Source of the DNA: Archivesica marissinica | Taxonomy: Eukaryota > Mollusca > Bivalvia > Venerida > Vesicomyidae | NCBI GenBank assembly: GCA_014843695.1 | Contig: CM026403.1 | Location: 4,402,150 to 4,466,149, forward strand | Direction: 5' to 3' | Length of the DNA: 64,000 nucleotides | Shown here: piece by piece, positions 11,015 to 22,689 of the stretch | Layout of the letters: every line of letters begins with the position of its first letter | How positions within the stretch are numbered: the stretch's first letter is position 1 | Notes under the pieces: model-generated | What the model saw: only the letters and a program-made list of their open reading frames with translations | Databases searched by the model: none | What the model was told of the DNA's origin: nothing | Program-made: the position numbers and the translations under genes

Positions 11015-12212
11015 AATATTCCTGATTTACCTGTATTTGGATATGATTTACCTGTATTTGGATATGATTTACTGTATTTGGATATGATTTACCTGTATTT
11101 GGATATGATTTACCTGTATTTGGATATGATTTACCTGTATTTGGATATTTGGATATGATTTACCTGTATTTGGATATGATTTACTGTATTTGGATATGAT
11201 TTACATGTATTTGGATATTTGGATATGATTTACTATATTTGGATATTTGGATATGATTTACCTGTATTTGGATATGATTTACTGTATTTGGATATGATTT
11301 ACTATATTTGGATATTTGGATATGATTTACTGTATTTGGATATGATTTACATGTATTTGGATATTTGGATATGATTTACCTGTATTTGAATATGATTTAC
11401 ATGTATTTGGATATGATTTACTATATTTGGATATGATTTACTGTATTTGGATATGATTTACTATATTTGGATATGATTTACTATATTTGGATATGATTTA
11501 CTGTATTTGGATATGATTTACTATATTTGGATATGATTTACTATATTTGGATATGATTTACTGTATTTGGATATGATTTACTATATTTGGATATGATTTA
11601 CTATATTTGGATATGATTTACTGTATTTGGATATGATTTACTATATTTGGATATGATTTACTATATTTGGATATGATTTACTGTATTTGGATATGATTTA
11701 CTATATTTGGATATGATTTACTATATTTGGATATGATTTACTGTATTTGGATATGATTTACTATATTTGGATATGATTTACTATATTTGGATATGATTTA
11801 CTGTATTTGGATATTTGTATATGATTTACTGTATTTGGATATGATTTACCTGTATTTGGATATGATTGACCTGTATTTGGATATGATTTACCTGTATTTG
11901 GATATGATTTACCTGTATTTGAATATGATTGACCTGTATTTGGATATGATTTACTGTATTTGGATATTTGTATATGATTTACTGTATTTGGATATGATTT
12001 ACCTGTATTTGGATATGATTGACCTGTATTTGGATATGATTTACCTGTATTTGGATATGATTTACCTGTATTTGGATATGATTTACTGTATTTGGATATT
12101 TGTATATGATTTACTGTATTTGGATATGATTTACCTGTATTTGGATATGATTGACCTGTATTTGGATATGATTTACCTGTATTTGGATATGATTTACCTG
12201 TATTTGGATATT
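11015..12212. repeat. 20-21 bp minisatellite with higher-order periods
   Basis: The basic unit is TTTGGATATGATTTACCTGT or a 20 bp form with TACTGTA or TACTATA. From about 11430 to 11800 three units form an exact 60 bp trimer repeated at least five times. From about 11800 to 12210 a larger block that includes ATATTTGTATATGATT recurs three times. The Tyr/Leu/Asp-rich open frame at 11787-12227 is a by-product. Confidence 0.96.
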
Positions 12213-12215
12213 ACC

Positions 12216-12960
12216 AGGTACCCTTAAAATAAAATTATCCTGAATTTTTAATACTCAAGATCAGAAGATTACTTACTGCCTTATCTTCTATTTGTAAATA
12301 TTGACTTATTCATTGAAAACTACTGTCTTTGGTTTTGTGCCAAGCTATTTTTGGGGAACAACATTGTCCGTTTACCGTTATAATGGTGGCCTATGGAGAT
12401 TTCAATAGCATGTCTGATCATGAACAAACTAGAGGATAACATTCAGATAGATGCAAACCATGTACTAGTGTATTTGCCACCGGAACAAATGCATGATTTC
12501 ACAGGCAGACGCAGACAAATCAATAGCACTCCCCCCCCCCCGCCCCGCCCCCCCTCTCCTCCCCCATTCCTAGCGAAGGTAGTTAAACATAGATATTACT
12601 TGCATGCTGCACTGTAGAATTCTAATTAAGCAAATGTACTTACTAAATCCTTAGCAGCAAATTAGTTTAAAAGAATCAAACTGCACTCACGATAATTGGG
12701 GGAAACATCCTTCATGCAGAGTTGAAATATATCTAAACACTGGAGGAAGTTTGTTTCCAAACAGAGCAAACAGAGCAACAATGCTTCAGTTTTGTTTATG
12801 AACCAAGGTAATAATGCTATAGCACATTGTTTCTGTCAAAAATACACTACCATATTTTTCATAATAAACTTATATATTTGAATTATGCTGAAATGTTTAC
12901 ACAGCTCTATAATCATTTGTTTGTTTGAATGCTATAAGTTGACTGCTACTACAAGGTTCC
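12216..12960. other. Mostly unique stretch with a C-rich tract
   Basis: No gene or element recognised. A pyrimidine-rich run of C with a few G and T lies at 12529-12566. The Pro-rich open frame at 12393-12617 comes from this tract. Confidence 0.35.
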
Positions 12961-12964
12961 TTCA

Positions 12965-13595
12965 TTCCTTCAGACCTTTCCATCCACACACGGAGGCGGA
13001 CCATCAGTGATGATAGGTTACAGTGGTATACAAGTCAGCTACCTTCAGACCTCTCCACCCACACACGGAGGCGGACCATCAGTGATGATAGGTTACAGTG
13101 GTATACAAGTCAGCTACCTTCAGACCTCTCCACCCACACACGGAGGCGGACCATCAGTGATGATAGGTTACAGTGGTATACAAGTCAGCTACCTTCAGAC
13201 CTCTCCACCCACACACGGAGGCGGACCATCAGTGATGATAGGTTACAGTGGTATACAAGTCAGCTACCTTCAGACCTCTCCACCCACACACGGAGGCGGA
13301 CCATCAGTGATGATAGGTTACAGTGGTATACAAGTCAGCTACCTTCAGACCTCTCCACCCACACACGGAGGCGGACCATCAGTGATGATAGGTTACAGTG
13401 GTATACAAGTCAGCTACCTTCAGACCTCTCCACCCACACACGGAGGCGGACCATCAGTGATGATAGGTTACAGTGGTATACAAGTCAGCTACCTTCAGAC
13501 CTCTCCACCCACACACGGAGGCGGACCATCAGTGATGATAGGTTACAGTGGTATACAAGTCAGCGACCTTCAGACCTCTCCATCCACACACATTG
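12965..13595 (-). repeat. 75 bp array derived from the SINE-A tRNA head, 8 copies
   Basis: The unit contains CGGAGGCGGACCATCAGTGA, TGATAGGTTACAGTGGTATA and CAAGTCAGCTACCTTCAGAC. Most of it is the minus-strand head of SINE-A (compare 51681-51750), and the rest is CTCTCCACCCACACA. The inner copies are nearly identical. Because 75 is a multiple of 3 the array reads as a 199-residue open frame of 25-residue repeats. Orientation is given as that of the SINE head. Confidence 0.93.
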
Positions 13596-13659
13596 ATTTG
13601 AAATAAGTCAACAGTATGAAATACAACAAGCTTATACACAACTGTGTCTGTAGAAGATC

Positions 13660-14649
13660 TTAAAGTGACATTACATCGCAAAAATGAAAACCAATATATG
13701 TGTTCACATATAAATTCTAAGCATAATGTTACTGCACATTCTTCTGAAATAATTCATTTTCATCAGTAATCAAAGTTATGCGAGCTACAAACTCGCAAAA
13801 ATAAAAGTATGAATTTCTCTTTCCCTCAAGTTCCTCTTTTATTTCACTCATTCACTCTCCCTCCAAACTCTTTCCCTCATGTAATTATATATTTATGAAC
13901 ACATTTGTAAAACATAATGTATAAACATGTATATACCCCAAACTATGTATACCGGTAATCAGTGTATGTTTTTGTTTTGTGTGTTTATATGTATAATTAA
14001 ACGAAAATAAAAGGAATATATAAAAAAATTGTTTTTAAAAAGGGCTAACATGACCCGGAAGTGGCATTTGTTAACCCATTTCATTCTGGATACCGTTCAA
14101 ACAGTATTTGCAAAGAACATAGAGCCAGATCAACGGCCACAGAACATGCCATCTGATCAGGCTCTATGCTGTTTGCTATTCACATGATCTTGCTAAGACA
14201 CTTGGCTATGTAGCAAACAACATAGATCCTGATCAGCATGCAACGTCACGCTGCGGCTGATCTGGATCTATGTTGTTTGCAAAAGCCTTTAAATGTATCC
14301 AGAATGAAATGGGTTAATATTACTCAATCCTACTAAATAGGGGAGGTAATCACATGATACTACTGATTAGATGTAGGTCAATTTAGATTACTCCGAAAAT
14401 AATTGAGTGTGAGACTAAACGGTAAATGAGCATGAAACATCTTTGTGATCATTGATAGCACAACTTTATTCATGATACAACATGCTGACTATCACGCATT
14501 ATTTTAGAGCTTCTTTAGAAAAATTTGTTATATCAACAAGTTTGTTTATTAGTTGAAATACTTCTGTGGCAAATATTGAGGTGGACAGTAGAATAGGAAA
14601 TTACATTCTATAGACATTTTCATTTTTCACCGATTTAGTGTCGCTTTAA
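13660..14649. mobile_element. MITE-3, long or composite copy, TTAA-flanked, interrupted by MITE-2
   Basis: The left end is TTAAAGTGACATTACATCGC and the right end, reversed, is TTAAAGCGACACTAAATC. These match the termini of the MITE-3 copies at 21440-22004 and 60783-61123. The inner part next to the right end also matches them (TAGTTGAAATACTTC, ATTTCCTATT reversed). The copy contains the MITE-2 insertion at 14071-14317. The outer limits rest on the termini, so this could also be two partial copies. Confidence 0.6.
14071..14317. mobile_element. MITE-2, TTAA-flanked, hairpin-rich
   Basis: A 247 bp element with TTAA at both ends and inverted termini: CCCATTTCATTCTGGATAC on the left and GTATCCAGAATGAAATGGG on the right. 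Inside are two further inverted pairs, CATAGAGCCAGATCA with TGATCAGGCTCTATG and CATAGATCCTGATCAG with CTGATCTGGATCTATG, so a strand could fold into two arms. It is non-coding. A second copy of the same length is at 30553-30799. Confidence 0.9.
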
Positions 14650-15027
14650 CACTGAAACATTTTGAGTGTCGCTTTAACATTGAAACATTTTGAGTGTCGC
14701 TTTAACATTGAAACATTTTGAGTGTCGCTTTAACATTGAAACATTTTGAGTGTCGCTTTAACATTGAAACATTTTGAGTGTCGCTTTAACATTGAAACAT
14801 TTTGAGTGTCGCTTTAACATTGAAACATTTTGCGTGTCGCTTTAACATTGAAACATTTTGCGTGTCGCTTTAACATTGAAACATTTTGCATGTCACTTTA
14901 ACATTGAAACATTTTGCATGTCACTTTAACATTGAAACATTTTGCATGTCACTTTAACATTGAAACATTTTGCATGTCACTTTAACATTGAAACATTTTG
15001 CGTGTTGCTTTAACATTGAAACATTTC
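14639..15027. repeat. 28 bp minisatellite growing from a MITE-3 terminus, about 14 copies
   Basis: The unit is TGTCGCTTTAACATTGAAAC plus ATTTTGAG. Its GTGTCGCTTTAA is the terminal repeat and TTAA target of the MITE-3 copy that ends at 14649, so the first unit overlaps the transposon end. Variants (GCGTGTCGC, GCATGTCAC) cluster to the right. Confidence 0.93.
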
Positions 15028-15232
15028 CGCGGTGTTCATTATTTAGGCCTATTTAACCATATACAATGTGTGCATTCAATCCAGTCTGATTAAACTCATC
15101 TTCTCATAAGCCGGTTCCCTAATGGGGACTGAAACATTGTTCGATATTGACGTCTCACACCAGCGTGGGTAACGTCAGACCGTTTGATGACATTTCCGCT
15201 AGCCAATAATAGGCTGGCTTAATCTAACCCGT
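15028..15232. other. Spacer between two arrays, nothing recognised
   Basis: Unique sequence. It ends AATCTAACCCGTGACC, which leads into the first unit of the next array. Confidence 0.3.
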
Positions 15233-16132
15233 GACCATCAGTGATGATAGGTTACAGTGGTATACAAGTCAGCGACCGTAACCACTCGACCACGGAGGCG
15301 GACCATCAGTGATGATAGGTTACAGTGGTATACAAGTCAGCGACCGTAACCACTCGACCACGGAGGCGGACCATCAGTGATGATAGGTTACAGTGGTATA
15401 CAAGTCAGCGACCTTAACCACTCGACCACGGAGGCGGACCCGTGACCATCAGTGATGATAGGTTACAGTGGTATACAAGTCAGCGACCGTAACCACTCGA
15501 CCACGGAGGCGGACCATCAGTGATGATAGGTTACAGTGGTATACAAGTCAGCGACCGTAACCACTCGACCACGGAGGCGGACCATCAGTGATGATAGGTT
15601 ACAGTGGTATACAAGTCAGCGACCTAACCACTCGACCACGGAGGCGGACCATCAGTGATGATAGGTTACAGTGGTATACAAGTCAGCGACCGTAACCACT
15701 CGACCACGGAGGCGGACCATCAGTGATGATAGGTTACAGTGGTATACAAGTCAGCGACCTTATCCACTCGACCACGGAGGCGGACCCGTGACCATCAGTG
15801 ATGATAGGTTACAGTGGTATACAAGTCAGCGACCGTATCCACTCGACCACGGAGGCGGACCATCAGTGATGATAGGTTACAGTGGTATACAAGTCAGCGA
15901 CCTTATCCACTCGACCACGGAGGCGGACCATCAGTGATGATAGGTTACAGTGGTATACAAGTCAGCGACCTTATCCACTCGACCACGGAGGTGGACCATC
16001 AGTGATGATAGGTTACAGTGGTATACAAGTCAGCGACCTTATCCACTCGACCACGGAGGTGGACCATCAGTGATGATAGGTTACAGTGGTATACAAGTCA
16101 GCGACCTTATCCACTCGACCACGGAGGTGGAC
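15233..16132 (-). repeat. 68 bp array of SINE-A tRNA heads, about 13 copies
   Basis: The plus-strand unit is ACCATCAGTGATGATAGGTT, ACAGTGGTATACAAGTCAGC, GACCGTAACCACTCGACCAC, GGAGGCGG. Reversed, it is the 5' part of SINE-A: the A-box region TGGTCGAGTGGTTACGG and the anticodon-arm region GCTGACTTGTATACCAC. The B box is missing from most units. Three units carry an extra ACCCGTG, the edge of the B-box side. Copies differ mainly at GTAACC, CTTAACC or CTTATCC. Confidence 0.95.
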
Positions 16133-16135
16133 CCT

Positions 16136-16895
16136 AAGAGAACAAAGATTCTCAGTATTATCTCCCAATGATAATGAACTTTTTAAATTCTCTGTAAGCT
16201 AGTGGTGAAATTAGAAATTAACAGTCAAATATGTCACGGAATTATACACAACGAAAAACAATTCTAAGAAAATTCCAGGACATATATCCGGAGTTTTTAA
16301 AAGCTACAAATAAGAAAACGATTTAAAGAAGTGTCATCTGCTATAATTATTTGAACAATTAATACCCATTATTTTACCCATCATGCAAAGAGTTATGGTG
16401 CATCTTCTGCATGAACTATGGTAGCAAAAACTAAACTAAAACTGTAATCACAAAACAAGGGCAGCACTTGATTATAATTGTTTCCACACAGCAAGCACAT
16501 GCCAGATAATTAGTTTCAAATGACCCATCACACATGGAATAGCTTTTGTTCCCCCCCCAAACACTGGCAAGCAGTATCTCTCAACCAGTACTGACAATTT
16601 ATTCTGCTATATACAAATATATTGGAAAAGAAGCTGTTCTACTTTATTTTCTCCCACGGATGTATAACAACCCTTAAACACTGTCGTGATGTCATACCTT
16701 TGCCCTTGCAGTCCATTATTATTAATATTGGACGGCTGTCAAAATGCGTATTGTATTAAATCCCATGCGTAAATGGACGAAATTAACAATTTTAATTAGT
16801 GGGATCTTGTTGTATAAGCGTGTGTTTTAAGTAAGATATACGCCTCAAACGGATCCAATATGTAAAATATTGGTACTGTCTTCGGCGCTACGCAC
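16136..16895. other. No feature recognised
   Basis: Unique AT-rich stretch. GGATCCAATATG and CCAATATTATACATATTGGA near 16850-16925 resemble the unit of the array that follows and may be its seed. Confidence 0.35.
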
Positions 16896-16899
16896 CTCA

Positions 16900-17282
16900 A
16901 ACAGTCCAATATTATACATATTGGATCATTTTCAGCTTATATCCTACACATATTGGATGGTTTTTTGGCTTATATCCTATACATATTGGATCATTTTCGG
17001 CTTATATCCTATACATATTGGATCATTTTCGGCTTATATCCTATACATATTGGATGGTTTTTTGGCTTATATCCTATACATATTGGATCATTTTTGGCTT
17101 ATATCCTATACATATTGGATCATTTTCGGCTTATATCCTCCTATACATATTGGATCATTTTTGGCTTATATCCTATACATATTGGATCATTTTCGGCTTA
17201 TATCCTATACATATTGGATAGTTTTTTGGCTTATATCCTATACATATTGGATCTTTTTCGGCTTATATCCTATATATATAAT
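16900..17282. repeat. 32 bp minisatellite, about 12 copies
   Basis: The unit is ATTGGATCATTTTCGGCTTA plus TATCCTATACAT, with variants GGATGGTTTTTTGG and ATTTTTGG. It is open in several frames (16870-17351) as hydrophobic Ile/Leu/Tyr repeats, which are not genes. Confidence 0.95.
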
Positions 17283-17307
17283 GTATGTGTAACAGCACAT
17301 ACTGTCC

Positions 17308-18966
17308 CTCATATATTGAATAATGGACAACGTCCCTCAGATATTGAATAATGGACAACGTCCCTCAGATATTGAATAATGGACAACGTTCCTCAGATAT
17401 TGAATAATTGACAACCTTCCTCAGATATTGAATAATGGACAACGTTCCTCAGATATTGAATAATGGACAACGTCCCTCAGATATTGAATAATGGACAACG
17501 TTCCTCAGATATTGAATAATGGACAACATCCCTCAGATATTGAATAATGGACAACGTTCCTCATATATTGAATAATGGACAACATCCCTCAGATATTGAA
17601 TAATGGACAACGTCCCTTAGATATTGAATAATGGACAATGTTCCTCAGATATTGAATAATGGACAACGTTCCTCAGATATTGAATAATGGACAATGTTCC
17701 TCAGATATTGAATAATGGACAACGTCCCTCAGATATTGAATAATGGACAACATCCCTCAGATATTGAATAATTGACAACGTTCCTCAGATATTGAATAAT
17801 GGACAACATCCCTCAGATATTGAATAATTGACAACGTTCCTCAGATATTGAATAATGGACAACATCCCTCAGATATTGAATAATGGACAACGTCCCTTAG
17901 ATATTGAATAATGGACAACGTCCCTTAGATATTGAATAATGGACAACTTCCCTCAGATATTGAATAATGGACAACGTCCCTTAGATATTGAATAATGGAC
18001 AACTTCCCTCAGATATTGAATAATGGACAACGTTCCTCAGATATTGAATAATGGACAATGTTCCTCAGATATTGAATAATGGACAACGTCCCTCAGATAT
18101 TGAATAATGGACAACGTTCCTCAGATATTGAATAATGGACAACGTCCCTCAGATATTGAATAATGGACAACGTTCCTCAGATATTGAATAATGGACAACG
18201 TCCCTCAGATATTGAATAATGGACAACGTTCCTCAGATATTGAATAATGGACAACATCCCTCAGATATTGAATAATTGACAACGTTCCTCAGATATTGAA
18301 TAATTGACAACATTCCTCAGATATTGAATAATGGACAACGTTCCTCAGATATTGAATAATGGACAACGTTCCTCAGATATTGAATAATGGACAATGTTCC
18401 TCAGATATTGAATAATTGACAACATTCCTCAGATATTGAATAATGGACAACGTCCCTCAGATATTGAATAATGGACAACATCCCTCAGATATTGAATAAT
18501 TGACAACGTTCCTCAGATATTGAATAATTGACAACGTTCCTCGGATATTGAATAATGGACAACGTTCCTCAGATATTGAATAATGGACAACGTCCCTCAT
18601 ATATTGAATAATGGACAACGTTCCTCAGATATTGAATAATGGATAACGTTCCTCAGATATTGAATAATGGACAACGTTCCTCAGATATTGAATAATGGAC
18701 AATGTTCCTCAGACATTGAATAATCGACAACATCCCTCAGATATTGAATAATTGACAACGTTCCTCAGATATTGAATAATTGACAACATTCCTCAGATAT
18801 TGAATAATGGACAACGTCCCTCAGATATTGAACAATGGACAACGTTGCTCAGATATTGAACAATGGACAACGTCCCTCAGATATTGAACAATGGACAATG
18901 TTCCTCAGATATTGAACAATGGACAACGTCCCTCAGATATTGAACAATGGACAACGTTCCTCAGAA
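17308..18966. repeat. 28 bp minisatellite, about 59 copies
   Basis: The unit is CCTCAGATATTGAATAATGG plus ACAACGTT. The third block alternates between ACGTT, ACGTC, ACATC, ATGTT and ACTTC, and ATAATTG replaces ATAATGG in some units. The last units have GAACAATGG. Confidence 0.97.
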
Positions 18967-19436
18967 ATTCAATAATAAAAGTGGAAACTGTGATAATGCA
19001 TCTAGCATAAACTATATACCAGCATTATATGATTGTAACCTAGCAGAAAAAACAGATGGACATGTATTGTGTTTTCTACACTTCATACATTCACAGACCT
19101 TCAGGCACCTGCTATACATACCTTTCTGGCCTGCATTGCTAATTAACTGTGAACTTCCTGGTACTCTCTGACCACTCAGCTGTTTAACTTAATTGTCTGC
19201 AATACTAATTGCCTTGCATGTGTCCTGAGTAAGGATTAGTTCTTCTTTCCATGCTTCACACAGGTTTCTTGTTGATACAAATTAATTTTGATCTTGATTG
19301 CAAACACTTAGTTCTGACATGTGTTCCATTATTTACCTCTTCTTTCCTGGTAAAACAATTGTTATTAATTATATTAATTATATTCTACAGTTCTTAACCC
19401 GGCTTTTCCAGATATCTGTGTTTTAGTTTAGACAAA
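18967..19436. other. No feature recognised
   Basis: Unique sequence between an array and a SINE tail. The open frame at 18947-19171 starts in the array and has no recognisable content. Confidence 0.3.
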
Positions 19437-19500
19437 TTTATTTAGCTCGATTGCGAAACAAATTCTTAGAACATATATTAATCACTCTCGAGACTTCATT
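19437..19500 (-). mobile_element. SINE-C tail fragment abutting an array
   Basis: Reversed, it matches the SINE-C 3' end: GAAGTCTCGAGAGTGATTAA, then TTTGTTTCGCAATCGAGCTA and AATAAATTTGTC. It is 5'-truncated exactly where the 17 bp array begins. Confidence 0.85.
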
Positions 19501-19516
19501 CAAAAGTTGCCTGCTG

Positions 19517-20553
19517 AAAAGATGCACACTGATATAAGATGCACACTGATATAGGCTGCATATTGATATAAGATGCACACTGATATAAGATGCACACTGA
19601 TATAAGATGCACACTGATATAGGCTGCATATTGATATAAGATGCACTGATATAAGATGCACACTGATATAAGATGCACACTGATATAGGCTGCATATTGA
19701 TATAAGATGCACTGATATAAGATGCACACTGATATAAGATGCACACTGATATAAGATACACACTGATATAAGCTGAATATTGATATAGGCTGCACACTGA
19801 TATAGGCTGCACACTGATATAGACTGCACACTGATATAAGGTGCACACTGATATAGACTGAATATTGATATAAGATGCACACTGATATAGACTGCACACT
19901 GATATAGGCTGCACACTGATATAGGCTGCACACTGATATAGACTGAATATTGATATAAGATGCACACTGATATAGACTGCACACTGATATAGGCTGCACA
20001 CTGATATAGACTGCACACTGATATAGGCTGCATACTGATATAGGCTGCACACTGATATAGACTGCACACTGATATAAGATGCACACTGATATAGACTGCA
20101 CACTGATATAGACTGCACACTGATATAAGATGCACACTGATATAGACTGCACACTGATATAGACTGCACACTGATATAAGATGCACACTGATATAGGCTG
20201 CACACTGTTATAAGATGCACACTGATATAGACTGCACACTGATATAGACTGCACACTGATATAGACTGCACACTGATATAAGATGCACACTGATATAGAC
20301 TGCACACTGATATGGACTGCACACTGATATAAGATGCACACTGATATAGACTGCACACTGATATAGACTGCACACTGATATAAGATGCACACTGATATAG
20401 GCTGCGCACTGATATAAGATGCACACTGATATAAGATGCACACTGATATAGACTGCACACTGATATAGACTGCACACTGATATAAGATGCACACTGATAT
20501 AGACTGCACACTGATATAAGATGCACACTGATATAGACTGCACACTGATATAG
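19517..20553. repeat. 17 bp minisatellite, about 61 copies
   Basis: The unit is GCACACTGATATAAGAT, with AGACT and AGGCT variants at the end and TATTGATATA in some units. The 17 bp period is coprime to 3, so all three frames of the minus strand stay open for 130 to 370 codons, giving Ser/Val/Tyr/Cys repeats. These are artefacts. Confidence 0.97.
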
Positions 20554-21198
20554 TGTGGTATATAGCACAATTCCGCAAAACCATTATTACATAATATATC
20601 CACACATTGATTTTCACTAAGTCCCCACTAGCTTAACTGTCAAATATTCCCAATTTAGATATAATCAATTTTGTTCCCTTATAAAGCATCCTTTTAATGT
20701 CCCGGTATATAAATAAACTCACTCATAAAATATCCGAAGAAATTCTTAATGATGAAACCAATTTCATGAATTGTTCCTGTTTCCGATACTTAGAGAATTG
20801 CCTCATATGGTTCTATAACCGTGTGTAAACACATTGATTTCCCCCTCATTGCAATCTACAATAATGCTACCACACTGCTTGTTCCTTTACTTTCCCTTCA
20901 CTGTCTGACATAATTGATTTTACAATTTTGCAAACATACCATTTCAGATCTATGCAAGGGCTAGCTATCATTACACTATGAGAGTGTGCCTCTTGCAGTG
21001 AGAAGTATATTATTCTAACTCATAGATAACACACTTTTAAAACTGACACAGAATTCTAATTGCTATTTGAAATCTCATTTATTTTGCAAAACGTCCACAG
21101 GGAAAATTCCATGAATTGTTTAGAGTTAAAGGGACATAACTCCAACAAATGTTTCAGCAAGACTGTCATAGTATCCTATAGGTCTACCTTTTTTTTTT
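20554..21198. other. No feature recognised
   Basis: Unique AT-rich sequence with no open frame of note. Confidence 0.3.
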
Positions 21199-21322
21199 AA
21201 AGTTTATTTAACATCGCTACCGGTTGCCCATTTGAGCGATGGGCAGTTTACCTAACAACACCTTTCCTGGCCGGGCTCCAGTGGTTAACCAGTATTTGGT
21301 GCACCAACCTTCGTAACAAACA
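21199..21322 (-). mobile_element. SINE-A, 3' half only
   Basis: Reversed, it reads GAAGGTTGGTGCACCAAATA, then CTGGTTAACCACTGGAGCC, CAGGAAAGGTGTTGTTAGGT, and the tail ATCGCTCAAATGGG with AAATAAACTTT. It is 5'-truncated. The poly-T before 21199 may be the insertion-side A tail. Confidence 0.88.
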
Positions 21323-21439
21323 TACCATCTAATATATGTGCTCCTTTATAATCCAAGTAACCCATTTATATAATAACTTCAAATTCTAATTTCCAATTTC
21401 TTCATAATATACAAGAGAGACATGAATGAATTTTAGTTC

Positions 21440-22004
21440 TTAAAGCGACACTACATCAGTGAAAACGCAAATTTATACAGAATGTAATTTCCTATTATAT
21501 GGTATAATTTGTTTCCAAATATTTGCCTCAAAAATTGAGTATTTCAACTAATAAGCAAACGTCGTATACGCGGTTTGTTGACATAACAAGATAATGTAAA
21601 CAGGATCGACATACATGCGTAATACAACCTGTGTATCCCGAATAACGAGATGGTACAAATTTACCGTTATATCTCACATCTGTACCTATGCATATTTATT
21701 TGCAGACTAATCTTAGATAAATTTATTATCTCTAAGCGACAGTATCAAGTGCTTAGTATTGACTACAATGACAACGAAATGTCAATTCAGGAGCGTGGAT
21801 GACCGGCATATGAAATCCTACATTCACTTTTGAAAGTTTGTAGACCACAAAAACACTGTTTATTGATTCAATGTGTTCGAATGTACTCGGAAGAATTTAT
21901 AGTAGCAATGCATTTATACGCTAACAATGCATTTATACGCTAACAATGCATTTATACGCTAACAATGCATTGTTTTGGCTTTTTGCGATGTAATGTGGCT
22001 TTAA
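21440..22004. mobile_element. MITE-3, 565 bp, TTAA-flanked
   Basis: Starts TTAAAGCGACACTACATC and ends GCGATGTAATGTGGCTTTAA, so the termini are inverted repeats flanked by TTAA. The inside includes GTCGTATACGCGGTTTG, GATCGACATACATGCGTAAT and GAAAGTTTGTAGACCAC, all shared with the shorter copy at 60783-61123. Near the right end a 20 bp piece (CAATGCATTTATACGCTAA) is present in three tandem copies at about 21907-21967. No coding capacity. Confidence 0.88.
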
Positions 22005-22432
22005 GTGAGAGTAGTTTGATTGTAATTAGTGCTATTGGTACAGTGCTATAAATCTGTTAGAAATGTAACCAATTTATTCTCCGGGATTGACATTTGTATA
22101 GATATGGGAAGTTAATGTTCCATGAAGTATTTAAAGGGATATTAACCATACTTTCGCTCTCCTAGGTCAAAAGAAATACATTCAAAATAAACCAACTATG
22201 TCGGTGTAAAATATTCTGTTACACAAGTATCTGTACACCAAACATGATTATTCAAAAATCTTGGAGATACTGAGTTTGTGAGAACATGTGAGGTATTTTT
22301 GGATTCATAGCAATAATAAATATCATGTCCTAATACTGTAAAATATGAATTGTCATTTGACACAACAACTTCCAACTATTTTTGGTACACACCAAATAAA
22401 TATTGATAAAGGGAGGTAATTGAAATATCTAT
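22005..22432. other. No feature recognised
   Basis: Unique sequence. An AAGGGATATTAACCATACTT stretch near 22135 has no partner elsewhere in the window. Confidence 0.3.
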
Positions 22433-22433
22433 C

Positions 22434-22541
22434 CTCCTCTAATATATACATACAGTAAGTTCCTCTAATATATACATACAGTAAGTTCCTCTAATATATA
22501 CATACAGTAAGTTCCTCTAATATATACATACAGTAAGTTCA
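22434..22541. repeat. 26 bp minisatellite, 4 copies
   Basis: The unit is TCCTCTAATATATACATACA plus GTAAGT, four nearly perfect copies. Confidence 0.93.
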
Positions 22542-22689
22542 CAAAAAGCAGTTTACTTGAGAGCAAATCTTCAAAATTTGAAACCTGAATAAAACACAAG
22601 AATCCCAGACAATCCCAGAGACATATAGGTTAGTGAATCCCACAAACTGTTAAGTTTTTATAATGCACAGATTGCAGCATCATCCATCA

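Noticed and set aside
13007..13606. 199-codon protein with eight perfect 25-residue repeats
   Set aside because: The DNA is a tandem array of SINE tRNA-like heads; the frame is open only because 75 is divisible by 3.
19438..20617. Overlapping minus frames of 130 to 376 codons, rich in Ser, Val, Tyr and Cys
   Set aside because: All three frames of one strand are open because the 17 bp unit has no stops in any frame. A repeat artefact.
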